A stretch of 24,480 nt of DNA from positions 1 to 24,480 of the forward strand of contig CAJTRE010000035.1 in NCBI GenBank assembly GCA_910578495.1. The letters run 5' to 3'. The position numbers and the translations under genes are program-made. The notes under the pieces are model-generated. The model saw only the letters and a program-made list of their open reading frames with translations, searched no databases and was not told the origin of the DNA. The DNA is from an uncultured Dorea sp. Lineage in GTDB: Bacteria > Bacillota > Clostridia > Lachnospirales > Lachnospiraceae. Below, one piece after another: positions 8,617 through 15,205 of this stretch; positions within the stretch are counted from its first letter, which is position 1, and each line of letters starts with the position of its first letter.

Positions 8617-8967
8617 ATGGTTAATGAAATAGACGTACTTTTGGGGTTGTTTGCGTTAGGCTGCGGACTATATTGTTTTTATGCATTTTATATGCTGAAG
8701 TTTAAACATGAGATAAACGAAACAATTCTTCTCCCGAAAGGAGGGAATGCAAAGGAGTGTAAGGATTATAAAGGATATTGCAGAGAAGCACAGACTCCCC
8801 TCTTGCTGTTAAGCGTTGTGGTGACGTTATACGGCGGCATTGATCTTTATAATACTTTTGTGGGAGGCATAGATCCGCTGTTTTTGATGATGATGCTCGT
8901 GCTTCTTCCAACACTGATTATTTATGCGGTTATGATAAAAAAACTCAATGAGAAGTATTTTCCATAA
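8617..8967 (+). CDS. Small membrane protein of unknown function
   Basis: A 116-residue protein I do not recognise. It has three probable membrane segments: residues 6-28 near the N-terminus, about 60-78 (LLLLSVVVTLYGGIDLY) and about 86-106 (LFLMMMLVLLPTLIIYAVMI). A hydrophilic loop with several Lys and two Cys lies between the first two. Start ATG 8617 is supported by AGAGGTG about 10 nt upstream; a longer reading frame would begin inside thrC. It is the last gene of the leuC-to-thrC run. Its TAA stop is also the first three bases of the 8-bp duplication left by the adjacent insertion element, so the element inserted exactly at the gene's end without changing the protein. Confidence 0.7.
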   Translation: MVNEIDVLLGLFALGCGLYCFYAFYMLKFKHEINETILLPKGGNAKECKDYKGYCREAQTPLLLLSVVVTLYGGIDLYNTFVGGIDPLFLMMMLVLLPTLIIYAVMIKKLNEKYFP

Positions 8968-8972
8968 AAACT
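8965..8972 (+). repeat. Target-site duplication, left copy
   Basis: TAAAAACT directly abuts the left end of the 163-bp element and is identical to 9136-9143 on the other side. A perfect 8-bp flanking repeat is the footprint of transposition. Confidence 0.85.
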
Positions 8973-9135
8973 GTAACAGTTCAGCCCGCGCCATTCGCAA
9001 AACCGCACTAACGTGCTATTCGTTGCTGTGCAACTATTTTTGCTCATAATCTGGCGCTCCGCTCATAGTCGGTAAAATACACTCATTCATGCAAGCATGA
9101 TTCGTTTATTTTGCCGGCTATGGTTGAACTGTTAC
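8973..9135. mobile_element. 163-bp non-coding MITE-like insertion
   Basis: The ends are a perfect 11-bp inverted repeat, GTAACAGTTCA (8973-8983) and TGAACTGTTAC (9125-9135), flanked by identical 8-bp repeats TAAAAACT. No meaningful reading frame lies inside, so it cannot move by itself. The interior is heavily folded: GCAAAA/TTTTGC (8997-9002, 9038-9043) encloses hairpins GCAC-taac-GTGC and GTTGC-tgt-GCAAC. A 55-nt hairpin (9066-9079 with 9107-9120, two G-U pairs) has the palindrome TCATGC-aa-GCATGA at its tip. GTAA termini with an 8-bp duplication are typical of the IS66 family, so an IS66-like transposase acting in trans is the likely mover; this is inference. It fills most of the 324-bp gap before pckA. 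Confidence 0.8.
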
Positions 9136-9143
9136 TAAAAACT
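9136..9143 (+). repeat. Target-site duplication, right copy
   Basis: TAAAAACT immediately follows the right terminal inverted repeat and is identical to 8965-8972. Confidence 0.85.
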
Positions 9144-9165
9144 TTCAAAAAAGATTGTTAAACTA

Positions 9166-9194
9166 TTGACGTTCCAGAGAAATAATGAGATAAT
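9166..9194 (+). promoter_or_regulatory. pckA promoter
   Basis: TTGACG (9166-9171) and GATAAT (9189-9194) are 17 bp apart, each one mismatch from the sigma-A consensus. They lie just downstream of the insertion element, leaving a leader of about 90 nt before the pckA ATG. I see no riboswitch or strong hairpin in that leader. Confidence 0.75.
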
Positions 9195-9291
9195 AAGACA
9201 AATGTTGTTGTAAAAGCCTGAGAATCAAAAGGGGCGGATACACAACGGCAAAACATCATGAAAAAGTGAAAGAAAAGAGGTTGAATGTAAG

Positions 9292-10896
9292 ATGGCAAAA
9301 ATCGATTTAAGCAAGTATGGTATTACCGGAACTACAGAAATTGTGCATAATCCTTCTTATGAATTATTATTTGAGGAAGAGACAAAATCAGAGTTGGAAG
9401 GTTTTGAAAAAGGTCAGGTGAGTGAACTTGGAGCTGTCAATGTAATGACAGGTATTTACACAGGACGTTCACCAAAAGATAAATTTATCGTTATGGATGA
9501 AAATTCAAAGGATACTGTATGGTGGACCTCTGATGAATATAAGAACGACAACCACCCGGCATCTCAGGAAGCATGGGATACATGTAAAGCAATCGCATTA
9601 AAAGAGCTTTCTGATAAGAAACTTTTTGTAGTAGATGCTTTCTGTGGAACGAATGAAGACACACGTATGGCAATCCGTTTCATCGTTGAAGTTGCATGGC
9701 AGGCTCACTTTGTAAAGAATATGTTTATTGCTCCTACAGAAGAAGAACTTGAGAACTTTGAGCCGGATTTCGTCGTATACAATGCTTCGAAAGCAAAAGT
9801 TGAAAACTACAAAGAACTGGGGCTGAATTCAGAGACGGCGGCTATGTTCAATATCACAAGCCGCGAGCAGGTTATTTTAAATACATGGTACGGCGGAGAG
9901 ATGAAGAAAGGTATGTTCTCTATGATGAACTACTATCTGCCGCTGAAAGGTATTGCGTCTATGCACTGTTCTGCAAATACTGATATGAATGGTGAGAATA
10001 CGGCAATCTTTTTCGGGCTTTCCGGCACAGGTAAGACAACGCTTTCTACAGATCCGAAACGTCTTCTCATTGGTGATGACGAGCATGGCTGGGATGACAA
10101 CGGCGTATTTAACTTCGAAGGTGGATGTTACGCAAAAGTGATTAACCTTGACAAAGAGTCTGAGCCGGATATTTACAATGCTATCAAGAGAAACGCTCTT
10201 CTTGAGAACGTAACGTTAGATGAAAACGGCAAGATTGATTTTACAGATAAGAGTGTGACAGAGAATACTCGTGTATCTTATCCGATTAATCATATTGAGA
10301 AAATTGTACGTCCGGTATCCGCAGCTCCGGCAGCGAAAGACGTAATCTTCCTGTCCGCAGACGCATTTGGCGTACTTCCTCCGGTATCTGTACTTACACC
10401 GGAACAGACACAGTATTACTTCCTGTCTGGATTTACAGCAAAACTTGCCGGTACAGAGCGTGGAATTACAGAGCCGACACCAACATTCTCTGCTTGTTTC
10501 GGTCAGGCATTCCTTGAGCTTCATCCTACAAAATATGCAGAGGAGCTTGTGAAGAGAATGGAGAAGAGTGGTGCGAAAGCTTATCTTGTAAATACAGGAT
10601 GGAACGGAAGCGGCAAACGTATCTCTATCAAAGATACTCGTGGTATCATCGATGCAATTTTAAATGGTGATATTGCAAATGCACCGACTAAGAAGATTCC
10701 GTACTTTAACTTTGAGGTTCCGACAGAACTTCCAGGTGTTGATACAAACATTCTTGATCCACGCGACACTTACGCAGACGCCGCTGAGTGGGAGACAAAG
10801 GCAAAAGATCTTGCAGGAAGATTCATTAAGAACTTCGCAAAATACGAAGGAAATGAAGCCGGTAAAGCATTAGTTCCGGCTGGTCCTCAATTATAA
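9292..10896 (+). CDS. pckA: Phosphoenolpyruvate carboxykinase (ATP)
   Basis: PckA interconverts oxaloacetate + ATP and phosphoenolpyruvate + CO2 + ADP. In anaerobic gut Clostridia it may run in either the gluconeogenic or the carboxylating direction. The 534-residue product has full family length. Seen motifs are the P-loop GLSGTGKTT (242-250), the metal-binding LIGDDEHGW (about 259-267), the substrate-binding GIYTGRSPKDKF near residue 54, and GITEPTPTFSACFG toward the C-terminus. The start ATG 9292 has AGAGG upstream. It stands alone between its own promoter and the promoter of a downstream RNA gene. Codon choice looks more regular than in neighbours, consistent with high expression. Confidence 0.97.
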   Translation: MAKIDLSKYGITGTTEIVHNPSYELLFEEETKSELEGFEKGQVSELGAVNVMTGIYTGRSPKDKFIVMDENSKDTVWWTSDEYKNDNHPASQEAWDTCKAIALKELSDKKLFVVDAFCGTNEDTRMAIRFIVEVAWQAHFVKNMFIAPTEEELENFEPDFVVYNASKAKVENYKELGLNSETAAMFNITSREQVILNTWYGGEMKKGMFSMMNYYLPLKGIASMHCSANTDMNGENTAIFFGLSGTGKTTLSTDPKRLLIGDDEHGWDDNGVFNFEGGCYAKVINLDKESEPDIYNAIKRNALLENVTLDENGKIDFTDKSVTENTRVSYPINHIEKIVRPVSAAPAAKDVIFLSADAFGVLPPVSVLTPEQTQYYFLSGFTAKLAGTERGITEPTPTFSACFGQAFLELHPTKYAEELVKRMEKSGAKAYLVNTGWNGSGKRISIKDTRGIIDAILNGDIANAPTKKIPYFNFEVPTELPGVDTNILDPRDTYADAAEWETKAKDLAGRFIKNFAKYEGNEAGKALVPAGPQL

Positions 10897-10911
10897 ATTT
10901 TCATTAAAGAG

Positions 10912-10940
10912 TTGTAAAATCATCGAAAATAGGTTATAAT
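10912..10940 (+). promoter_or_regulatory. Promoter of the structured RNA gene
   Basis: TTGTAA (10912-10917) and a perfect TATAAT (10935-10940) with the ideal 17-bp spacing predict a start near 10947, immediately before the folded RNA. Confidence 0.75.
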
Positions 10941-10946
10941 AATCTC

Positions 10947-11174
10947 AGTTGAAACCTGGAATGTTCGATAACTTCTGTAATTTTGAACCTACAATACTTT
11001 AAACGGGACTCTTATATCTCCGTAATATGTCAGGCCTCCGATTTACGCAGGGGAAGACAAAAAAACGGATGCGGACACCCACCTAGCTGTGGCTAGGAGT
11101 CAAAATACAGAAACCGGCATTTTGGGGGAATACAAAAGATAAGAAGGTGTCGTGGATTCACGACACCTGTTTTG
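10947..11174 (+). ncRNA. ssrS: Probable 6S RNA
   Basis: 6S RNA binds the housekeeping RNA polymerase holoenzyme by imitating an open promoter. The gap after pckA has no credible gene but has a strong promoter, an internally paired core and an intrinsic terminator. A terminal stem pairs CCTGGAATG (10955-10963) with CATTTTGGG (from 11119) through G-U and Watson-Crick pairs, enclosing a long, mostly duplex RNA with open stretches. GACTC (from 11006) can pair with GAGTC (from 11097), and CCTAGC-tgtg-GCTAGG is a perfect hairpin on the 3' side. The 5' AATGTTCG resembles the 6S 5' region, and the ACCTACAAT / CGGGACTC / AGGCCTCCG pattern looks like clostridial 6S RNAs as I remember them. The identification is by appearance only; another structured RNA is possible. 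The 3' end is set at the terminator; processing to a shorter form is likely. Confidence 0.65.
11145..11173 (+). terminator. Intrinsic terminator of the 6S-like RNA
   Basis: A perfect 10-bp stem AGGTGTCGTG (11145-11154) / CACGACACCT (11159-11168) with loop GATT is followed by GTTTT. It closes the RNA unit and shows that the reading frame running through here (from 11152) is not coding. Confidence 0.85.
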
Positions 11175-11325
11175 CATTCCCTCATTATTATGTCCGGGTT
11201 CTTTTTTAGTTCATTTTATAATAATATATAAAGATACCATGGGTAAAAGGTCTAACCCACATGAGCTTGCACATAGTTGGGCTTTTGTCTCCAACATTAT
11301 ATTAACGGACAGGAATTTGAGGAGT

Positions 11326-12687
11326 ATGAATAGAAAGTATCGTAAACGCAAAAATTATAACAGAACAATTTTTTTGTGCAATTGTATTTTAGGCACTGCG
11401 CTAGTTATTGTGATGGCAGTACATTGGCTGCCGGATAAGGCGCGGGAGTTAAAGATCCGCATGGGTGTGGAGACAGAAAATAAAAACAGTAAAGAGAAGA
11501 AGGCGCAGACGGAAAACGAGCAGAAGGACAAAGCGGAAGTAAAGCAGCCTCCAGACGAGAATCCCAATATCCGCGTGGTGCTTATGACCAATGGATATAA
11601 AGGTATTGCACATTCCAAAGTAGAGCTGTCTTCTGACAGCGGACTTATCATTACATATGGAGACGGGACAAGTAAAGAGGGAAAGGCGCTGAATGTGGAA
11701 CCGAAGGATAATATGTTCAAAAAGGGGAAAATTCAGATTCGGGCAAAAAAAGGCGGTGTTACACTAAACAGCTTAAAACGGGGGTATGGAACACCATCAT
11801 ATGAAGGAACAGTGGAACTTTACAGAGAGAAAAAGGGAATCGTTATTATTAATGAGCTTCCAGTGGAAAGTTATCTTTGCCGGGTTGTTCCAAGTGAAAT
11901 GTCTGCATCTTATGAATTGGAGGCGCTGAAAGCACAGGCTGTCTGCGCAAGAAGTTATGCGATTAGGCAGATGGAAAGTTATGGGTATCCGAAATACAAA
12001 GCTCATGTAAATGACAGTACCGATTATCAAGTTTACGGAAATTCCAAACCGGCCGAATCCGCGAAAACCGCTGTGTATGAGACAGCAGGAGAAACAGTTC
12101 AGTATAACGGAAAGACGGTGCCAACGTATTATTATTCCACATCCTGCGGTACAACTACGAACGTGGAAGCGTGGGGAACTAAGCCATCTAAAAAGAATGG
12201 ATATTTAAAAGCCGTAGAGGTGAAAGACGAAGCCGGAGATTATGAGAAAGAGCTTCCATGGTATCGGTGGAGCGCCGAAGTTTCAGAGAGTGAAATGACA
12301 GAATCACTGAAAAAGTATACGAAGAAAAAGATAGGAAAAATAAAAGATGTAAAAATTACTAAGCAAGGCCCCGGAGATGTGGTTTTACAATTAAAGGCAG
12401 TTGGAGAAAAGGGAAGCGTTACCATAGAGACGGAGAATAAAATACGAACGGCGCTTGCCGGAAATTACAAGATTCAAAGACAGGATGGCAGTGAAACAAA
12501 TTGCGGCGCTCTTCTTCCTAGTGGTTTTTTTACAATAAAGAAAAAAGGAAAATCATTTGTGATCGAGGGCGGCGGTTTTGGGCATGGTATTGGTATGAGT
12601 CAGAATGGGGCGAATGAGATGGCAAAACAAGGGAAAAATTATAAAGAGATTCTGAAGCTGTTTTACCAAGGGGTAACGATAGAATAG
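11326..12687 (+). CDS. spoIID: SpoIID/LytB-domain protein (sporulation lytic transglycosylase)
   Basis: SpoIID cleaves peptidoglycan during engulfment, with SpoIIP and SpoIIM, at the septal membrane. The 453-residue product starts with a basic segment, one membrane anchor (about 13-35) and a Lys/Glu-rich linker, then the SpoIID domain. VVPSEMSASYELEALKAQ contains the family's catalytic glutamate (E191 here), followed by the DYQVYG region, and the C-terminus has GFGHGIGMSQNGANEMA. The start is somewhat uncertain: ATG 11326 has GAGGAG only 1 nt upstream but AGGAA at 9 nt. An in-frame TTG (11317) is possible. The much longer frame from 11152 would run through the RNA terminator and is rejected. 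It could be a SpoIID-like amidase enhancer rather than the sporulation protein itself. I see no clear promoter in the AT-rich 150 bp before it. Confidence 0.85.
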   Translation: MNRKYRKRKNYNRTIFLCNCILGTALVIVMAVHWLPDKARELKIRMGVETENKNSKEKKAQTENEQKDKAEVKQPPDENPNIRVVLMTNGYKGIAHSKVELSSDSGLIITYGDGTSKEGKALNVEPKDNMFKKGKIQIRAKKGGVTLNSLKRGYGTPSYEGTVELYREKKGIVIINELPVESYLCRVVPSEMSASYELEALKAQAVCARSYAIRQMESYGYPKYKAHVNDSTDYQVYGNSKPAESAKTAVYETAGETVQYNGKTVPTYYYSTSCGTTTNVEAWGTKPSKKNGYLKAVEVKDEAGDYEKELPWYRWSAEVSESEMTESLKKYTKKKIGKIKDVKITKQGPGDVVLQLKAVGEKGSVTIETENKIRTALAGNYKIQRQDGSETNCGALLPSGFFTIKKKGKSFVIEGGGFGHGIGMSQNGANEMAKQGKNYKEILKLFYQGVTIE

Positions 12688-12738
12688 ACAAAACCTGTAA
12701 AACCAGATACAATATAGAGAAAATACTGGGAGAGTATG

Positions 12739-13584
12739 ATGAAAAGGATAAAGAATATATATGAAAAAGTGAAAACGGTGCTCAGAGGAATCCGTAAGGA
12801 TCATGTGAGTGCGCATGCCGCACAGACAGCATATTTCTTTATGTTGTGCCTGATTCCAATTATCCTGCTCCTCCTGACATTGGTCCGCTATACACCGGTT
12901 ACGAAGGCGGATGTAATGACGGCGGTGATTCAGGTATTTCCGACTTCGGTAGATTCTTTGATCACATCGATTGTGAATCAGGTATATAATCAGTCCATGG
13001 GAGTTATTCCGATTACAGTAGTTGTGGCGCTCTGGTCTGCCGGAAAAGGTGTTCTTGCCATGACTTCCGGTCTTAACAGTATTTATAAATGCCACGAGAC
13101 ACGTAATTATGTGTTTTTAAGGATTCGTTCTACGCTGTATACGATTATGTTTCTTCTGGTTATTATATTTCTTTTGGTTTTATCGGTGTTTGGAAATACG
13201 TTGAATATTTTTATTGCAGAGCATATACCGATTTTCAAGAGTGTGGCGGACTGGCTGATTCGGGCGCGTTCGGTTATTACACCGGCGGTACTGATGGTAT
13301 TTTCACTGCTTATTTACAAATTTCTTCCCAACCGGAAAGACCGTTTGATTAAGCAGCTTCCCGGAGCTGTGTTTTCGGCCCTTGGCTGGATGGTTATATC
13401 GTGGATATTTTCTGTGTATGTAGATGTGTTTCGGGGATTTTCCAGTATGTATGGAAGTCTCACAACCATCGTATTGATCATGTTATGGATGTATTTCTGT
13501 ATGTATAGTATTTTACTTGGCGGTGTTGTGAATGTGCTTATGTACGACAAGATATTTACAGGAGGGAGAAAGGAGAGAAATTAG
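12739..13584 (+). CDS. YihY/BrkB-family membrane protein
   Basis: A 281-residue inner-membrane protein with about six membrane segments, matching the YihY/virulence factor BrkB family in length and pattern. Visible family features are the N-terminal SAHAAQTAYFFMLCLIPIILLL, the WSAGKGVLAMTSGLNSIY stretch (about 93-110), and the C-terminal ALGWMVISWIFSVYVDVFRGFSSMYGSLTTIVLIMLWMYFCMYSILLGG. Family members were once called ribonuclease BN by mistake; the true function is not settled, and transport or envelope roles are proposed. ATG 12739 is preferred to ATG 12736 because GGGAG (12728-12732) is then 6 nt away. It follows spoIID by 51 bp and may be co-transcribed with it. Confidence 0.88.
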   Translation: MKRIKNIYEKVKTVLRGIRKDHVSAHAAQTAYFFMLCLIPIILLLLTLVRYTPVTKADVMTAVIQVFPTSVDSLITSIVNQVYNQSMGVIPITVVVALWSAGKGVLAMTSGLNSIYKCHETRNYVFLRIRSTLYTIMFLLVIIFLLVLSVFGNTLNIFIAEHIPIFKSVADWLIRARSVITPAVLMVFSLLIYKFLPNRKDRLIKQLPGAVFSALGWMVISWIFSVYVDVFRGFSSMYGSLTTIVLIMLWMYFCMYSILLGGVVNVLMYDKIFTGGRKERN

Positions 13585-13587
13585 CTC

Positions 13588-13615
13588 TTGACATCCAATG
13601 GGCATGTGATACAAT
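13588..13615 (+). promoter_or_regulatory. pheST promoter
   Basis: A perfect TTGACA (13588-13593) and TACAAT (13610-13615) are 16 bp apart, beginning 3 bp after the YihY-family stop codon and directly upstream of the T-box leader. Confidence 0.85.
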
Positions 13616-13621
13616 AATGAA

Positions 13622-13901
13622 GTATTAAAAGATAAAGACAAAAGCGATGACCGTTTAAGTAGTGAACTGTTTTCCAGCAGAGAGAGAAAACCATGGGCTG
13701 TAAGTTTTCTTTGGTTCAGACAGGAAGCGAATTTCCCACGTGAGCTGTATGTTTGAAATCCTTGTAGAAAATTGCAGGAAAAGTAGGATATACCGTAGAA
13801 TGCACGTTACGCATATATGAGTGCCTGTGTAAAATATATTTATACAGGAAACAGGGTGGTATCACGGGTTATAGCCTCGTCCCTTTGGGGACGGGGCTAT
13901 A
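13622..13901 (+). promoter_or_regulatory. T-box leader sensing tRNA-Phe
   Basis: T-box leaders bind the matching tRNA through a codon-like specifier in Stem I and sense its uncharged 3' end with the T-box bulge, favouring read-through when the amino acid is scarce. The conserved T-box AGGGTGGTATCACG is at 13853-13866. Stem III pairs CCTGTGTAAA (13824-13833) with TTTATACAGG (13839-13848). Stem I spans roughly 13640-13745, with AGTA on its 5' side and GAATTTCCC (13729-13737) on its 3' side, which contains TTT and TTC phenylalanine codons (TTC at 13733-13735). The promoter before it and pheS after it fit. Stem I was drawn by eye; the exact specifier register is inferred. Confidence 0.9.
13870..13901 (+). 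terminator. T-box terminator-position hairpin without a U tract
   Basis: A 14-bp stem pairs TATAGCCTCGTCCC (13870-13883) with GGGACGGGGCTATA (13888-13901), one G-U pair, loop TTTG. CGTCCCT is also complementary to the T-box AGGG region, so the antiterminator alternative exists. The stem is followed by GTAGTATAGAAAAC, not by the usual run of T, so its efficiency as an intrinsic terminator is doubtful. It does not cover the pheS ribosome binding site. Confidence 0.6.
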
Positions 13902-13937
13902 GTAGTATAGAAAACTAATAGAAAAGGAGATAGAAAG

Positions 13938-14957
13938 ATGCAGGAAAAACTGAACAACATCAAAGACGAAGCGTTAAAAGCAATTGGGCTTGCCGATGCT
14001 CCGGAGAAACTCAATGATGTGCGGGTAAAGTATCTTGGAAAAAAAGGTGAACTTACCGCAGTATTAAAAAGTATGAAAGACGTTGCGCCAGAGGATCGTC
14101 CAAAGGTGGGACAGATGGTGAACGAGGCAAGAGAGGCTATCGAAAAAGTATTAGAAGAAAGTAAGGCGAAGATGGAGCGTGCCCTTCGCGAAAGGCAGAT
14201 GAAAAAAGAGGTTATTGATGTAACGCTCCCATCTAAGAAAAATATGGTAGGACACCGCCATCCAAATACCATTGCATTAGAAGAAGTAGAGAGAATCTTT
14301 GTGGGCATGGGCTATGAAGTAGTAGAAGGGCCGGAAGTAGAGTACGATCTATACAATTTCGAGAAACTGAATATTCCGGATGGACATCCGGCGAAAGATG
14401 AACAGGATACGTTCTATGTAAATAAAGAGATTGTGCTCCGTACCCAGACATCTCCGGTGCAGGCACGTGTGATGGAGCAGGGAAAACTTCCGATTCGTAT
14501 GATTGCACCGGGAAGAGTATTCCGTTCTGATGAAGTAGATGCGACGCACTCTCCATCGTTCCATCAAATAGAAGGCCTTGTGATAGATAAGAACATTTCT
14601 TTTTCAGATTTAAAAGGAACCTTAGAAGTATTCGCAAAGGAATTGTTTGGACCGGAGACAAAGACAAAATTCCGTCCACATCATTTCCCTTTTACAGAAC
14701 CAAGCGCCGAGGTGGATGTAACGTGTTTCAAATGTGGAGGAAAAGGCTGCCGTTTCTGTAAAGGTTCAGGATGGATTGAGATTCTGGGCTGTGGTATGGT
14801 TCATCCACACGTATTAGAGATGTGTGGGATCGATCCGAATGAATACACAGGATTTGCGTTCGGCGCAGGACTGGAAAGAATTGCACTCTTAAAATACGAG
14901 ATTGATGATATGAGATTATTGTATGAGAACGATATTAGATTTTTGAAACAATTCTAG
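13938..14957 (+). CDS. pheS: Phenylalanine-tRNA ligase alpha subunit
   Basis: PheS is the catalytic subunit of the alpha2-beta2 phenylalanyl-tRNA synthetase, which charges tRNA-Phe in the cytoplasm. The 339-residue product has normal length: an N-terminal coiled-coil arm (about 1-85), then the class II core with HPNTIALEEVERIFVGMGY, FRSDEVDATHSPSFHQIEGL (motif 2 area), the Cys-rich CFKCGGKGCRFCKGSGW, and motif 3 in FAFGAGLERIALLKY. Start ATG 13938 has AAGGAG (13924-13929) 8 nt upstream. It lies under the T-box leader and is separated from pheT by an unusual 248-bp gap containing two repeats. Confidence 0.97.
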   Translation: MQEKLNNIKDEALKAIGLADAPEKLNDVRVKYLGKKGELTAVLKSMKDVAPEDRPKVGQMVNEAREAIEKVLEESKAKMERALRERQMKKEVIDVTLPSKKNMVGHRHPNTIALEEVERIFVGMGYEVVEGPEVEYDLYNFEKLNIPDGHPAKDEQDTFYVNKEIVLRTQTSPVQARVMEQGKLPIRMIAPGRVFRSDEVDATHSPSFHQIEGLVIDKNISFSDLKGTLEVFAKELFGPETKTKFRPHHFPFTEPSAEVDVTCFKCGGKGCRFCKGSGWIEILGCGMVHPHVLEMCGIDPNEYTGFAFGAGLERIALLKYEIDDMRLLYENDIRFLKQF

Positions 14958-14962
14958 CGAGC

Positions 14963-15059
14963 ATACACAGGAAGGAAGCACGAGCGAAGCGAGTATTTAC
15001 TTCCGTATGCGAGCGTCACGACAGAATCGGGGAGTATCGCAGAGCGATACGGTGGCAAC
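14963..15059 (+). repeat. 97-bp structured direct repeat, copy 1
   Basis: This unit recurs at 15092-15188 at an exact 129-bp offset with four mismatches and no gaps. It contains the perfect hairpin GTATCGC-aga-GCGATAC (15034-15050), a GGAAG/CTTCC pairing around a GAGCGAAGCGAG core, and GCATAC/GTATGC (14961-14966, 15005-15010). With the bases after it, CAGAATC (15022-15028) pairs with GATTCTG (15070-15076) and encloses a second hairpin, GCAAC-gaa-GTTGC (15055-15067), giving a three-way junction. It has no credible reading frame. Confidence 0.85.
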
Positions 15060-15091
15060 GAAGTTGCAGGATTCTGGAGTATGAAAAATGA

Positions 15092-15188
15092 ATACACAGG
15101 AAGGAAGCACGAGCGAAGCGAGTATTTACTTCCGTATGCGAGCGATACGACAGAATCAGGGAGTATCGCAGAGCGATACGGTGGAAAC
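15092..15188 (+). repeat. 97-bp structured direct repeat, copy 2
   Basis: This is the second copy, ending just before the pheT ribosome binding site. The GTATCGC-aga-GCGATAC hairpin (15163-15179) is kept; the closing CAGAATC (15151-15157) has no GATTCTG partner here, so this copy lacks the three-way junction. Mismatches to copy 1 are at 15145, 15146, 15158 and 15185. Confidence 0.85.
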
Positions 15189-15205
15189 TAGAAAGGAGAT
15201 TAATA

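Noticed and set aside
8973..9135. A simple terminator for the thrC operon
   Set aside because: There is no T tract after the hairpins, and the terminal inverted repeats plus 8-bp duplication explain the structure better as an insertion. It may still affect transcription.
11152..11325. A 58-residue N-terminal extension of SpoIID
   Set aside because: It begins inside the stem of the RNA terminator, shows no ribosome binding site and encodes no family sequence; the membrane anchor and domain begin after 11326.
11175..11325. A promoter or small gene in the AT-rich stretch before spoIID
   Set aside because: Several TATAAT-like strings occur by composition, but none pairs with a convincing -35 or a sporulation-type promoter, and the short frames lack ribosome binding sites.
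13862..14308. A minus-strand frame opposite the start of pheS
   Set aside because: It is Ser/Phe-rich antisense translation of pheS and the T-box terminator stem; no start signal is visible.
14963..15188. A CRISPR array
   Set aside because: There are only two units of 97 bp with a single 32-bp spacer, the repeats are too long and imperfect, and no cas genes are present.
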